From NCBI RefSeq assembly GCF_009707325.1, contig NZ_CP046103.1:2336012-2400011 (forward strand): a DNA stretch of 64,000 nt. The letters are read 5' to 3'. Every line of letters begins with the position of its first letter. Position 1 is the stretch's first letter. The translations under genes and the position numbers were made by a program. The notes under the pieces were generated by a model, which saw only the letters and a list, made by a program, of their open reading frames with translations, had not been told where the DNA came from and made no database searches. Of the stretch, positions 8,028-16,452 are shown one piece after another. This stretch comes from Pseudomonas sp. IB20. Lineage in GTDB: Bacteria; Pseudomonadota; Gammaproteobacteria; Pseudomonadales; Pseudomonadaceae.

Positions 8028-9074
8028 ATGATGCTGTTTGTGCGGCAATCCGTGTTGAGTCTGCTGGCGCTGGTATTCATCGGGCTGTTCTGCACCGTCC
8101 ATGCGCAGACGTCGCCCATTGGCGTTTCCCTCGATCAGCGGGTGATCGACCTCACCAACACCCTCGACACTGGCTTCACCACGCGCCTCAACGACCAACT
8201 CGCCGCCCTTGAACAGCGCAAAGGTGCGCAAGTCGCGGTACTGCTGGTGCCCACCACCGGCGGCGCGAGTATCGAGGACTACGCCAACCAACTGTTCCGC
8301 GCCTGGAAACTGGGGCGCAAGGACGTTAACGACGGCATCCTGCTGCTGGTGGCCAAGGACGACCGCAAAGTGCGTATCGAGGTGGGCTACGGCTTGGAGG
8401 GCACCGTTACTGACCTGTTGGCCCATCGCATTATCGAAGAACACATCACGCCGGCGTTTCGCCAGGGTGACTATGCGGGCGGTGTTCAACAGGCGGTCAA
8501 TGACTTGACCGTGCTGGTGGACGGCGGCGATCTGCCCAGGGTGACCGGGCCTGGCATTAACCCCCAGGCGATAGCCGTGTTGCTGGCGTTTATCCTGGGC
8601 GGTATTGGCGGCGTACTGATAGCCGCCGGCAAGTTGCCTTGGCGCCGGGCATTAATTGCCGCCGTGGTGGCCACGCTGCTGTTGGCGCTTTATGGTGGCG
8701 GCCGCGAATGGCCGATGTACCTGCTGCTGTTGCCGCTGACCCTGCTGATCGGCGGCGCGACGTTTGGTGCGCTATGGCTGGCGCGTACCGTGTTTTACTG
8801 CGTGATCGGCTTGCTGCTCTACATCGGCGGGCTGCTGGTGGTGGGTCGATACGTCGACGTCAACTTCATCCATTGGTTGGCAATGCCGCTGGGAGCACTG
8901 GCTGTGCTGGGGGCGTACCTGGTGCTGTGGGTGGTCATGCGAAACGCCTGGAAAACCAGCCGGGTAGGGTTTGCCGTGCGGCTGTTTGCGGCGGTGGCGA
9001 TGTACGTGGTGGCAGGTCTGGTTGCCGACGCGGGCCGTGACGGTTGGTTGCTGGCGGTTCCGCCTCCGGCATAG
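8028..9074 (+). CDS. TPM-domain (YgcG-type) membrane protein
   Basis: A 348-residue protein with a signal peptide (SLLALVFIGLFCTVHAQT), an exported TPM domain at about 30-165 (LEQRKGAQVAVLLVPTT ... VRIEVGYGLEGTVTD ... ITPAFRQGDYAGGV), then four to five transmembrane helices from about 180 onwards. TPM domains are linked to photosystem II repair in plants; the bacterial role is unclear. Relatives usually end in a Gly/Ser-rich tail. Here the protein stops at AVPPPA, and the codons just after the TAG spell GSCGFGEG before the next stop, suggesting the tail was lost or is badly read. RBS AGGTAAC precedes the ATG. Confidence 0.8.
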   Translation: MMLFVRQSVLSLLALVFIGLFCTVHAQTSPIGVSLDQRVIDLTNTLDTGFTTRLNDQLAALEQRKGAQVAVLLVPTTGGASIEDYANQLFRAWKLGRKDVNDGILLLVAKDDRKVRIEVGYGLEGTVTDLLAHRIIEEHITPAFRQGDYAGGVQQAVNDLTVLVDGGDLPRVTGPGINPQAIAVLLAFILGGIGGVLIAAGKLPWRRALIAAVVATLLLALYGGGREWPMYLLLLPLTLLIGGATFGALWLARTVFYCVIGLLLYIGGLLVVGRYVDVNFIHWLAMPLGALAVLGAYLVLWVVMRNAWKTSRVGFAVRLFAAVAMYVVAGLVADAGRDGWLLAVPPPA

Positions 9075-9190
9075 GGCTCCTGCGGATTTGGCGAGGGCTA
9101 AACCCTACTGCGGGCAATCGGCAGTGGTAAACACGGTCACGTGCATTCGTGATAAAACATTGAGCCTTTCACTCAGAGTACGGAGGCTCG

Positions 9191-9736
9191 ATGCCTGCCG
9201 CCAACACCCCACGCGTGATTATTCGTGACGCCATTGCTGAGGACGCCGTGTGCATTGGCGTGCTGGGCATGCAGGTCTTCCTTGATACCTATGCCACCGA
9301 AGGCATTCGCAGCTCAATCGCCAATGAGGCACTGCACGCCTTCGCGCCGCAGACCATTAGTCAACTGATCACGCAGCCGGGTGTCTCGCTGCTGGTCGCG
9401 CAAGTAAATGGTCATCTTGTTGGCTTCGCCCAGATCAAGCTCAACGCCAGCCATTCGATGATCGACGCCGCTGACGCTGCCGAACTCCAGCGTCTCTATA
9501 TTCAGGAGCGATTCACCGGCTTGGGGCTTGGTTGTCAGCTGCTGCAAGCGGCGGAGCAACACGCGGCGCGGGGCGGCGCCGGGTTATTGTGGGCCACCGT
9601 GTGGGTGGGCAATGAGCGGGCGCTGGGTTTCTACCCTCGGCGCGGGTATGAGGTGCTGGGTTCACCGACCTATACCTTCCAGGGAGAAACCCATGGCAAT
9701 CGTCTGTTTGGTAAAACCTTGGTGCTCAGCACCTGA
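9191..9736 (+). CDS. GNAT family N-acetyltransferase
   Basis: A 181-residue acetyltransferase with the usual GNAT layout: VIIRDAIAEDA at the start, VGFAQIKLN beta strands, the acetyl-CoA loop RFTGLGLGCQLLQAAEQHA around residues 105-125 and ALGFYPRRGYEVLGS near the end. A good CGGAGG site lies 6 bases before the ATG. The acceptor is unknown. It is a single gene, convergent with the DUF1543 gene downstream (stops 4 bp apart). Confidence 0.85.
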   Translation: MPAANTPRVIIRDAIAEDAVCIGVLGMQVFLDTYATEGIRSSIANEALHAFAPQTISQLITQPGVSLLVAQVNGHLVGFAQIKLNASHSMIDAADAAELQRLYIQERFTGLGLGCQLLQAAEQHAARGGAGLLWATVWVGNERALGFYPRRGYEVLGSPTYTFQGETHGNRLFGKTLVLST

Positions 9737-9740
9737 GAGC

Positions 9741-10235
9741 TTACGCCAGGACGATGTAGTCATTCTGCTGGATGATCGGCCGGTGCGGGCCTTGCACCAG
9801 ATGAACATAGCGGCCGTCCACCAAGTCGATGGGCAGGCAGTCGTCGATGTCCATCACGCCGTCGGTGTGGGCCTGGGACCAGTGGCGCAGCATCTGCTGT
9901 TTGCCTTTGCTCATCGCTTCCTTTTTATTGCGCGCGACCACCAGCAAATAATGATGGGCCTCGCCAAACGCGTTGGCTTCATAGCCGCCCAGGTTGATGA
10001 AGTACAGGTGATGCGCATCCGCCTGGGGTGCCATCTGGCTGATCTGGACTTTCCAGCCGTCGACGCCGTCGACGGCCATCCATGAGTCGATATGCACACC
10101 CTTGGGGCTGCCGAACCAGCCGTCGCGCAATTGCGGGTAGGTGGATTCCAGCGTATCCGCCACCGCGAACACCACATCGTGAACTTCAATTCTGGCCCGT
10201 GGGTGCTTGCCCCCGAGCATGACGACAAACAGCAT
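9741..10235 (-). CDS. DUF1543 domain-containing protein
   Basis: A 164-residue cytoplasmic protein whose N-terminus (MLFVVMLGGKHPRARIEVHDVVF) and the later FINLGGYEANAFGEAHHYLLVVA match the DUF1543 family as I know it. No enzymatic motif is visible. The start at 10235 is supported by AGGAAGGA just upstream; an ATG at 10298 would add 21 unrelated residues. It is divergent from the aldo/keto reductase, with about 95 bp between starts. Confidence 0.8.
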   Translation of the reverse strand: MLFVVMLGGKHPRARIEVHDVVFAVADTLESTYPQLRDGWFGSPKGVHIDSWMAVDGVDGWKVQISQMAPQADAHHLYFINLGGYEANAFGEAHHYLLVVARNKKEAMSKGKQQMLRHWSQAHTDGVMDIDDCLPIDLVDGRYVHLVQGPHRPIIQQNDYIVLA

Positions 10236-10329
10236 TGCAGGTCCTTCCTGGCGATTTAGCAGAGAGTAACCATACTTCTTGTTCGGCCAGTTCCACACTA
10301 CTAATCCGCTAGTTAATCAGGAGGTTGTC

Positions 10330-11151
10330 ATGCGTACCGTCGATTTAGCCGGTGTTCCCGTCCCTGTCATCGGTCAGGGAACCGCGAGCATGGGCGAAAA
10401 CCCCGACCAGCGCAGGGCCGAAGTCGCCGCGTTGCAATTGGGTATCGACGAGGGCATGACTCTGATCGATACCGCCGAAATGTATGGCGAAGGCGGTGCC
10501 GAGGAAGTGGTCGGTGAGGCCATTCGCGGCAAACGCGACCAAGTGTTCCTGGTCAGTAAAATCTACCCTCACAATGCCAGCCACAAGGGCGTCCCCCGTG
10601 CCTGTGAAGCGAGTCTCCAGCGCCTGGGCACTGACTATATTGATCTGTACCTGTTGCACTGGCGTGGCCAGTACCCGCTTGAAGAAACCGTCGAAGCCTT
10701 TGAGCGTCTGCGTGAGGCCGGCAAGATCGGCCGCTGGGGCGTTTCCAATTTTGACGTGGCCGACCTTCAGGAACTTGCGTCCCCGGCCTGTGCCACCAAC
10801 CAGGTGCTCTACAACATTGAAGAGCGCGGTATCGAATTCGACCTGCTGCCGTGGTGGCAACAGCACCATTTGCCATTGATGGCCTACTGCCCAATTGCCC
10901 AGGGCGGCGAGCTGCTGTCCAGCCCCACGCTCAAGCAAATCGCTCGCCGCCATGAGGTGACACCCGCCCAGGTTTCACTCGCCTGGGTCTTGCGGCAGGA
11001 CGGCGTGATTGCCATCCCCAAGGCCGTGACACCCGAACATGTGCGGCTCAATGCCGGCGCCGCGCAGCTGGTGTTGGACGAGCACGACCTGGACGCCATC
11101 GACCGTGTGTTTGGCGCACCCAAGCGTAAGCACCCGTTGGCGATGGTGTAG
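10330..11151 (+). CDS. Aldo/keto reductase
   Basis: A 273-residue NADPH-dependent reductase. Visible features: GQGTASMGE at the start of the barrel, catalytic tetrad members D/Y in LIDTAEMYGEGGAEE, K in FLVSKIYP, H in LYLLHWRG, and the C-terminal cofactor segment AIPKAVTPEHVRLN. Length fits the smaller bacterial AKR group. AGGAGG lies 5 bases before the ATG at 10330. Substrate unknown. A GC-rich hairpin follows the stop. Confidence 0.9.
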   Translation: MRTVDLAGVPVPVIGQGTASMGENPDQRRAEVAALQLGIDEGMTLIDTAEMYGEGGAEEVVGEAIRGKRDQVFLVSKIYPHNASHKGVPRACEASLQRLGTDYIDLYLLHWRGQYPLEETVEAFERLREAGKIGRWGVSNFDVADLQELASPACATNQVLYNIEERGIEFDLLPWWQQHHLPLMAYCPIAQGGELLSSPTLKQIARRHEVTPAQVSLAWVLRQDGVIAIPKAVTPEHVRLNAGAAQLVLDEHDLDAIDRVFGAPKRKHPLAMV

Positions 11152-11157
11152 CCCAAC

Positions 11158-11193
11158 AGCAGGAGCGCCGCCGTCCATGGCCTGCGCTCCTGC
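11158..11193. terminator. Possible bidirectional terminator hairpin
   Basis: GCAGGAGCGC and GCGCTCCTGC form an inverted repeat between the convergent reductase and hcp genes. There is no clear T-run on either side, so it may be only a stabilising hairpin. Confidence 0.4.
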
Positions 11194-11204
11194 ATCAGCC
11201 GAGG

Positions 11205-11738
11205 TTAGCCAGCTACCGGGCTACGCCAGTCGTCCGAGCCGGAAGTACCGGCGACTTCGTGGGTCCACACGATCTTGCGATAGGTGAAATACACATCCTC
11301 CAAATGGGTGAAGTGCGCGTTGTCAGGGTCCTGGCAATTGGGCATGCGCGATTGAATGTCGACGATGGTCGCGCCTTCCAGTTCAGTGGTGAAGTAGTGC
11401 TCCTGGGTGCCGGCCGAGGAGGTACGGAACCACTCCAGTCGGCACGACACTTCTTCACCTGTGGTGAGCGCGCTGAAGAGCAGCGGCGACGATTTGTCGA
11501 AGACTTTGCTGATCATCAGCGGTTTATGCACCCGCTGGCCGGTTGGCTGACCTGATTGCGGATCGCGGGGAATGATCACCTGATGGGCAAACGCCTGCAC
11601 GAGAATCTGATCCTCATGACCCTCCTGATAAATGTTGCCGACCGAGTCTTGGGTAAATGTGCCTGCCGTGATCCTTGCTTTACACCGGTAACAGAGAGGC
11701 TTGGCGAGCGTCAGCTTACGATCACGCGGCCTCGGCAC
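11205..11738 (-). CDS. hcp: Hcp, type VI secretion tube protein, with a damaged 5' end
   Basis: From residue 23 on (ITAGTFTQDSVGNIYQEGHE ... PRDPQSGQPTGQRVHKPL ... SHFTHLEDV-like and SGSDDWRSPVAG) this is a typical Hcp, which forms hexameric rings exported by type VI systems. The first 22 residues are unrelated. The missing family start is visible in another frame: SLSVTGVKQG is encoded at about 11675-11705, directly before the conserved part, so a small deletion near 11673 has shifted the frame. No in-frame ATG exists for the restored version here. No other T6SS gene is in the window, so this is an orphan hcp. Indels here may be an assembly problem. Confidence 0.75.
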   Translation of the reverse strand: MPRPRDRKLTLAKPLCYRCKARITAGTFTQDSVGNIYQEGHEDQILVQAFAHQVIIPRDPQSGQPTGQRVHKPLMISKVFDKSSPLLFSALTTGEEVSCRLEWFRTSSAGTQEHYFTTELEGATIVDIQSRMPNCQDPDNAHFTHLEDVYFTYRKIVWTHEVAGTSGSDDWRSPVAG

Positions 11739-11869
11739 CTACCCAGGCATTGCTGGCCTGCGTTACGCACCGCCTTGGCAGTTGACCCCGAACGCCGAAC
11801 CATCACCGTTGCTCAATTGCGCGAGGTGATGGGGTACACACGACGCCCCTGGTACTTGTAGGCAATAGC

Positions 11870-12256
11870 TCACCCAGCCAAGCCATGCAATTGACAGTAT
11901 TCAGCCCAGCTCAACCCCGCCATCTGCGCAACTTCCTTGTGCACTTCCAGGCGTTGGGCCTCGAAGGCTTCGGGGGTCTCGGCCGTCAACTTGAGGGTCA
12001 GCTCCCAGGCAAACAGGCCCTGGCGCTCAGCCTCGGCCTCGAAGGCTTCGTGCAGGCGTTCGGCACGATACTGCGCCTGGGTTTCACCCTTGGCCTGCGC
12101 GGCCAAGGGGTTGAGGGTATCGAGCTGCGTGGCCACATCCGGATGTTCGCTTAAGAACCGATCCAGGGCACGTTGGTGATTATCACCGGGTTCTGACAAG
12201 GGCTTGCTCCCGTTTAAGTGAATTGACTCAATGGGGTCATGCCCCTGGGTTTGCAA
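11870..12256 (-). CDS. DUF6388-like small protein
   Basis: A 128-residue acidic, helical protein (RALDRFLSEHPDVATQLDTLNPL ... AERLHEAFEAEAERQGLFAWELTLKL ... WAEYCQLHGLAG). The pattern matches a Pseudomonas family I recall as DUF6388; function unknown. No signal peptide or membrane segment. The real start could be nearer the conserved NHQRALDRF segment. It overlaps the truncated serine hydrolase frame by 20 bp. Between it and hcp (11739-11869) I see no supported gene. Confidence 0.65.
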   Translation of the reverse strand: MQTQGHDPIESIHLNGSKPLSEPGDNHQRALDRFLSEHPDVATQLDTLNPLAAQAKGETQAQYRAERLHEAFEAEAERQGLFAWELTLKLTAETPEAFEAQRLEVHKEVAQMAGLSWAEYCQLHGLAG

Positions 12257-12440
12257 TCAGGTAGCGCGCGATTGCCTCATACGCCGGCAACGTCACCCCG
12301 TCATTCGCGGCATTGGCCGCAACCGGGTGGGAGGCGAAGCGCACAATCACCATTTCGGCCGCCGGGTCGATGTAAATACTCTGGCCATGCACGCCACGGG
12401 CCATGAACGCGCCATCCGGGTTGTGAGAGTCACGCGGCAA
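12237..12440 (-). pseudogene. Truncated serine hydrolase (beta-lactamase-like), C-terminal remnant
   Basis: About 68 residues (PRDSHNPDGAFMARGVHGQS, then IYIDPAAEMVIVRFASHPVA and YEAIARYL) match the very end of class-C-beta-lactamase-like serine hydrolases. The catalytic SxxK and YxN parts, normally several hundred residues upstream, are absent: beyond about 12440 the sequence is unrelated and leads into the promoter region of the EIIC-EAL gene. A deletion has removed most of the gene. Confidence 0.7.
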
Positions 12441-12628
12441 AGGATGGGCTAACACTCGGTAACCGACAAGCATCAACGGGCAAAATCAATTCTAAATAAT
12501 TACTGACGAGCCGGTAAAAACCTTTCGCGCAGGCTATCAGGGCGTGTAGCGTTAACCAGGGTTTTCGGGCTTGCCTACCATGGGCGCAGAGGCACAGAGC
12601 GATGGGCAGAGGAACAGAGGGACGGAGC

Positions 12629-14701
12629 ATGGCGCAAACGCTGTTCAAACTTTTCCTCACGCAACGTCTGGCTGCCTTGGCCAGCACCGAATCGTTGCGT
12701 GCCATCCGTGAAGGCTTGTTGTGGATTTTGCCGTGCCTGCTGGTGTCGGCCGGGTTCCTGATCCTTTCCGAATGCGCCAGGGTGCTGGGGGTCGATCCGC
12801 AGGTGGTGGCCTTTCTGTCTGGGCTGCACAACCAAATCAGCTCAGTGATCCCGCTGCTGGTCGCTGCCTCGATTGGTTATATGTTGGCGATCCAGCACCG
12901 CCTGCCCCAATTGCCCGTCGCGTTTTTGTGCCTGGCCCATGTGGTGGTCGCCACGTTTGTGTTGCGTGATTACCCGCGCGCTTCGGCCACCTTTGTATTG
13001 TTTATCGCCATCGCCTCGCCGCTGCTCAATGTGCCGGCGATTGCCTGGCTGCATCGGTTTCGGTGGACGCGTCTGGTCAACGAGGACCTGGTCGGCCACA
13101 ACCTGCGCGGCACCATCAATATGGTGGTGCCCGGCGCCATCACCGCCTTGTTGCTGGTGGTCATTCTGTCGTTGCTGCTGCAAATCCCTTATGTGGCGCA
13201 ACTGCAAGGCCCGCAGGTGCTCGACGCCTTGCAAACGCCGTATGGCAGCGGCTTGTTTGTGACCTTGATGAATTCGCTGCTGTGGTTTTTCGGCATTCAC
13301 GGTGTGTACGCCATGCAGCCGTTGTTCGATGTACTCGACCAGGCGGTGGTGCTTAACGGTGCGGCCTTGGCGGCCGGTGAACCGATCAAGTACCTGCTCA
13401 ACAGTGGCTTGCTGGGCAGTTTCGCGTTTATCGGTGGCTCCGGCGGGGCGTTGTGCCTGCTGGTGGCGATCCTGCTGTGCTCTAAAAGCCAGTCCATGCG
13501 TTTGCTGGCGATGGCCAGTCTGCCGCTGTCGTTGTTCAACGTCAGCGAAGTGCTGTTGTTTGGGTTGCCGATCATCCTTAACCCGCGTCTGTTCATCCCG
13601 TTTTTGCTGGTGCCGGCGCTTAACACCATGGTGGCGTTGGCGGTGGTGCAACTGGGCTGGGTCTCACCGGCGGTGGCCAGTGTGCCGTTTACCGCGCCGG
13701 TGCTGCTCAATGCCTACCTCAGCACCCATGGCGATGTGGCGGCAGTGGTGCTGCAAGTCGCGCTATTGGGCCTCGGCACGCTGGTGTACGCGCCGTACGT
13801 ACGCGCGATTCACCGCCAGTCCAGCGAGGGCGGCACGGTTTACCTTAAATCGCTGGACATGACCTTCCGTGGCCTCGAAGAGAAAGGCCGCCTGTTGGCG
13901 CTGGACGCGGTGTTGGCGTCGCACAAGATCCTGGCCCAACAGGCCGTGGCGCTGAGCCGCATCCAGCAGATCAGCGACTACGAGTTCTACCTCGAATTTC
14001 AACCGCAAATCTCTACCCGCACCGGCCTGTGCACGGGGTGCGAGGCCCTGATGCGCGCGCGGGACAGCCAGGGCACGGTGCATTCACCTTGGGAGTTCCT
14101 GCAGTGGTTGGCCCAGGCGCGGTTGATGCCGGACGTGGATGTGTGGGTGGCGTCCCAGGCGGTGCGCCAGTACCAAAAGTGGCGCAAGGGGGGCTTTGTT
14201 TTGCCGATGACCATCAATGTTTCCAGCGCCACGCTGACGGACGCTGCCTACGCGGATCGCCTGGTGGAGATCCTCGCCCAGGCCCATGGCCAGGTGTCGG
14301 TGGAAATCACCGAAGACGCGCTGGTCGGCGATGTCCAGGCCACGCGCCAGACCATCCAGAAACTCCAGGCCATTGGCGCCAAGGTGTATATCGACGACTT
14401 CGGCACCGGGTTTTCCGCCTTGAGTTATCTGCACCAGTTTCCGGTGGATTTCATCAAGATCGACCGCAGCTTCGTGGTGGCCCAGCGCGACCCCAAGGGC
14501 GCCCAGGTGCTCACCGGCATGCTGCGTTTCTGCGAGGCGCTGAACCTGGGCGTGGTGGTCGAAGGCGTAGAGACCGCCGAGCAGTTGGCGTTCTTGAATA
14601 CCGGCACTGAGCTGTTCATTCAGGGCTGGTATTTCAGCAAGGCACTGCCCGGCGATCAGTTGCAGCGCTTTGTGCGCGAACGCGCGGCGGCTCAGGTTTA
14701 A
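12629..14701 (+). CDS. PTS EIIC-like membrane domain fused to an EAL phosphodiesterase
   Basis: A 690-residue fusion. Residues 1-400 are a polytopic EIIC domain of the cellobiose/lactose type (about ten helices, FFGIHGVYAMQPLF and NVSEVLLFGLPI segments). After a linker (about 400-450) comes an EAL domain with the motifs needed for c-di-GMP hydrolysis: EALMR (about 471), TINVSSA, VEITE, DDFGTG (about 588), IKIDRSF, EGVET and QGWYFSK. No EIIA/EIIB or sugar genes lie nearby, so the EIIC part probably acts as a sugar or membrane sensor controlling c-di-GMP. ATG 12629 has GGGACGGAG upstream. The stop overlaps the convergent gene by 4 bp. Confidence 0.9.
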   Translation: MAQTLFKLFLTQRLAALASTESLRAIREGLLWILPCLLVSAGFLILSECARVLGVDPQVVAFLSGLHNQISSVIPLLVAASIGYMLAIQHRLPQLPVAFLCLAHVVVATFVLRDYPRASATFVLFIAIASPLLNVPAIAWLHRFRWTRLVNEDLVGHNLRGTINMVVPGAITALLLVVILSLLLQIPYVAQLQGPQVLDALQTPYGSGLFVTLMNSLLWFFGIHGVYAMQPLFDVLDQAVVLNGAALAAGEPIKYLLNSGLLGSFAFIGGSGGALCLLVAILLCSKSQSMRLLAMASLPLSLFNVSEVLLFGLPIILNPRLFIPFLLVPALNTMVALAVVQLGWVSPAVASVPFTAPVLLNAYLSTHGDVAAVVLQVALLGLGTLVYAPYVRAIHRQSSEGGTVYLKSLDMTFRGLEEKGRLLALDAVLASHKILAQQAVALSRIQQISDYEFYLEFQPQISTRTGLCTGCEALMRARDSQGTVHSPWEFLQWLAQARLMPDVDVWVASQAVRQYQKWRKGGFVLPMTINVSSATLTDAAYADRLVEILAQAHGQVSVEITEDALVGDVQATRQTIQKLQAIGAKVYIDDFGTGFSALSYLHQFPVDFIKIDRSFVVAQRDPKGAQVLTGMLRFCEALNLGVVVEGVETAEQLAFLNTGTELFIQGWYFSKALPGDQLQRFVRERAAAQV

Positions 14702-15546
14702 CCCGGCTGCGCCGCGTATTCGCGCTGGGTCTGTTCGATCTCTTCGACTAACCGATCGATCCCCGCCAAGCGCGCGCGGTTGTCGTGGTCCCAGGGGTGA
14801 AAGCCCGGTTTGAAGTAGTGCAGCCACGGCCGCAGCATGCGCGGGAACACGCCCTTGGGGCCGTACAGAAACTTGAGCATGCGCCAGAAGCCCTTCACGT
14901 GCCCGCCAGCCTTGCGGTCGGCAATCAGCAGGCGCAGGTGGAAATCCAGTACCACCAGCCAGAAGAATACGCTGGTGACGAGCATGGTGCCGGTGCGCAA
15001 CAGGTAGCGCCCAGGCCCCGGCTTGATCACCGTGTTCCACACGTCAAACGCCACGGCTTTGTGTTCGGTTTCTTCCAGGGCGTGCCAGTGCCACATCTGC
15101 TGGTAGCCTTTGAGTGATTGGCCAAAACGCGAAGGGTCACTCAGCAGGATTTCCGCGAGCATCGCCGTGTAGTGCTCAAGCGCGATGGTGACCGCCAGGT
15201 TGAACGAGGGCGGCAGGTGTTTTTTCTGCAGGTCGAGGATGAATTTCAGGCGCCGGTCGAGGGTGTGCGCCGGCAGGCCCGCGGCTTGCAAATGATCGTT
15301 GTAGGCCACGTGTTCGCGGCTGTGCATGGCTTCCTGGCCGATAAACCCCTGGATCTCTTTTTTAAGCTCAGGGTCGTCGATGCGATCGCGGTAGTGGCGC
15401 ACGCTGTCCATGAAAAACAGCTCGCCCTGGGGAAACAGCAGCGACAACGCGTTGAAGAAGTGCGTGATGAACGGGCCTTGTTCATGCCAGTCCTTGATGC
15501 GCTCGGCAGGCAAGGCAAAACGGATATCGCGACGGATGGGTAGCAT
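14698..15546 (-). CDS. PF10118-type putative metal-dependent hydrolase
   Basis: A 282-residue protein with ferritin-like di-metal signatures: GQEAMHSREHVAYN (about 90-105), ALEHYTAMLAE (about 143-153) and HALEETEHKAVAFDVWN (about 174-190), followed by two hydrophobic segments (TGTMLVTSVFFWLVVLDF). The family is called metal-dependent hydrolase, but the residue pattern also fits a di-iron protein. It is transcribed towards the EAL gene and lies downstream of the SDR and the monooxygenase (15 bp gap), so it is likely the third gene of that operon. AGGAGC precedes the ATG. Confidence 0.82.
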   Translation of the reverse strand: MLPIRRDIRFALPAERIKDWHEQGPFITHFFNALSLLFPQGELFFMDSVRHYRDRIDDPELKKEIQGFIGQEAMHSREHVAYNDHLQAAGLPAHTLDRRLKFILDLQKKHLPPSFNLAVTIALEHYTAMLAEILLSDPSRFGQSLKGYQQMWHWHALEETEHKAVAFDVWNTVIKPGPGRYLLRTGTMLVTSVFFWLVVLDFHLRLLIADRKAGGHVKGFWRMLKFLYGPKGVFPRMLRPWLHYFKPGFHPWDHDNRARLAGIDRLVEEIEQTQREYAAQPG

Positions 15547-15561
15547 CGTACGTGCTCCTGT

Positions 15562-16452
15562 TTAGAGACGAGGTTCGTCGTTGGTTTCAAACACCGGCGT
15601 GCGCTGTTTGGGCGCCATGCGCTTGCTGGCGAACACCACCAGGGCTTGATAAGCGGCGGGCAGGCAGCGGGCGAGCAGGTCGAGAAAATACGCATCGCGG
15701 CCGATCAGCACGCGGCGTTTGTTGTTGCGCACGCCTTGCAGGATGACCTTGGCGGCGTGGTCGGCGTCGGTGATGAAGAGCTTTTCGAAGTCGGCGCGGG
15801 CCTGTTGCTCGCTGTGGATCAGAAAGCCGGTCATGTTCGCGTCGATACGGCTGCTGCGGCAGATATCGGTGCGAATACCGCCGGGGTGCACGCAGGTGGC
15901 GGACACCCCGCAGCGTTGCAGGTCGAGTTCCTGGCGCAGGGATTCGGTAAAGCCGCGCACCGCAAATTTGGTCGCGTTGTAGCCGCTCATGCCAGGCTGG
16001 GCGAACAGGCCGAACACGCTGGAGGTGTTGATCACATGGCCGTCGCCGCTGGCTTTGAGGTGCGGCAAGAACGCCTTGGTGCCATGCACCACGCCCCAGA
16101 AATTGATGCCGACGATCCACTCGAGGTCGGCATAGTCCACGCCTTCGACGGTGCTCGACAGCGCCACGCCGGCGTTGTTGAAGATCAGGTTGACCTGGCC
16201 GTGATCCGCCACGCAGCGTGCCGCCCAATCCTGCATGGCCTGGCGGTCGGACACATCCAGCACCTGGGTGGTGATCGTTACCGGCGCCAGCGTCGAGGTC
16301 TTGATCAGCGCCAAGGTCTGTTCCAGCCCTTGGCTGTTCTTGTCCGCCAGGGCCAGGTGGCAACCTTCGCGGGCGAGCGCCAGTGCCAGTGCGCGACCCA
16401 TGCCGGACGCCGCGCCGGTGATGGCCGCTACGCGGCCGTTGAATGACTTCAT
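15562..16452 (-). CDS. Short-chain dehydrogenase/reductase
   Basis: A 296-residue SDR: cofactor motif TGAASGMGRA (12-21), NNAGVA (about 90), and the catalytic Ser...Tyr-x-x-x-Lys as SSVFG ... YNATKFA. The ATG at 16452 overlaps the TGA of the monooxygenase gene (ATGA), showing translational coupling; longer frames upstream are the 3' end of that gene. Next to a Baeyer-Villiger-type monooxygenase, its expected role is oxidising a secondary alcohol to the ketone substrate. The C-terminal part has a hydrophobic stretch (FLDLLARCLPAAYQALVVFA), perhaps membrane-associated. Confidence 0.9.
   Translation of the reverse strand: MKSFNGRVAAITGAASGMGRALALALAREGCHLALADKNSQGLEQTLALIKTSTLAPVTITTQVLDVSDRQAMQDWAARCVADHGQVNLIFNNAGVALSSTVEGVDYADLEWIVGINFWGVVHGTKAFLPHLKASGDGHVINTSSVFGLFAQPGMSGYNATKFAVRGFTESLRQELDLQRCGVSATCVHPGGIRTDICRSSRIDANMTGFLIHSEQQARADFEKLFITDADHAAKVILQGVRNNKRRVLIGRDAYFLDLLARCLPAAYQALVVFASKRMAPKQRTPVFETNDEPRL

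Noticed and set aside
11556..11861. A plus-strand frame opposite hcp ending in LREVMGYTRRPWYL
   Set aside because: Most of it is antisense to hcp; the last 40 codons are not recognisable, and the region shows signs of sequence error.
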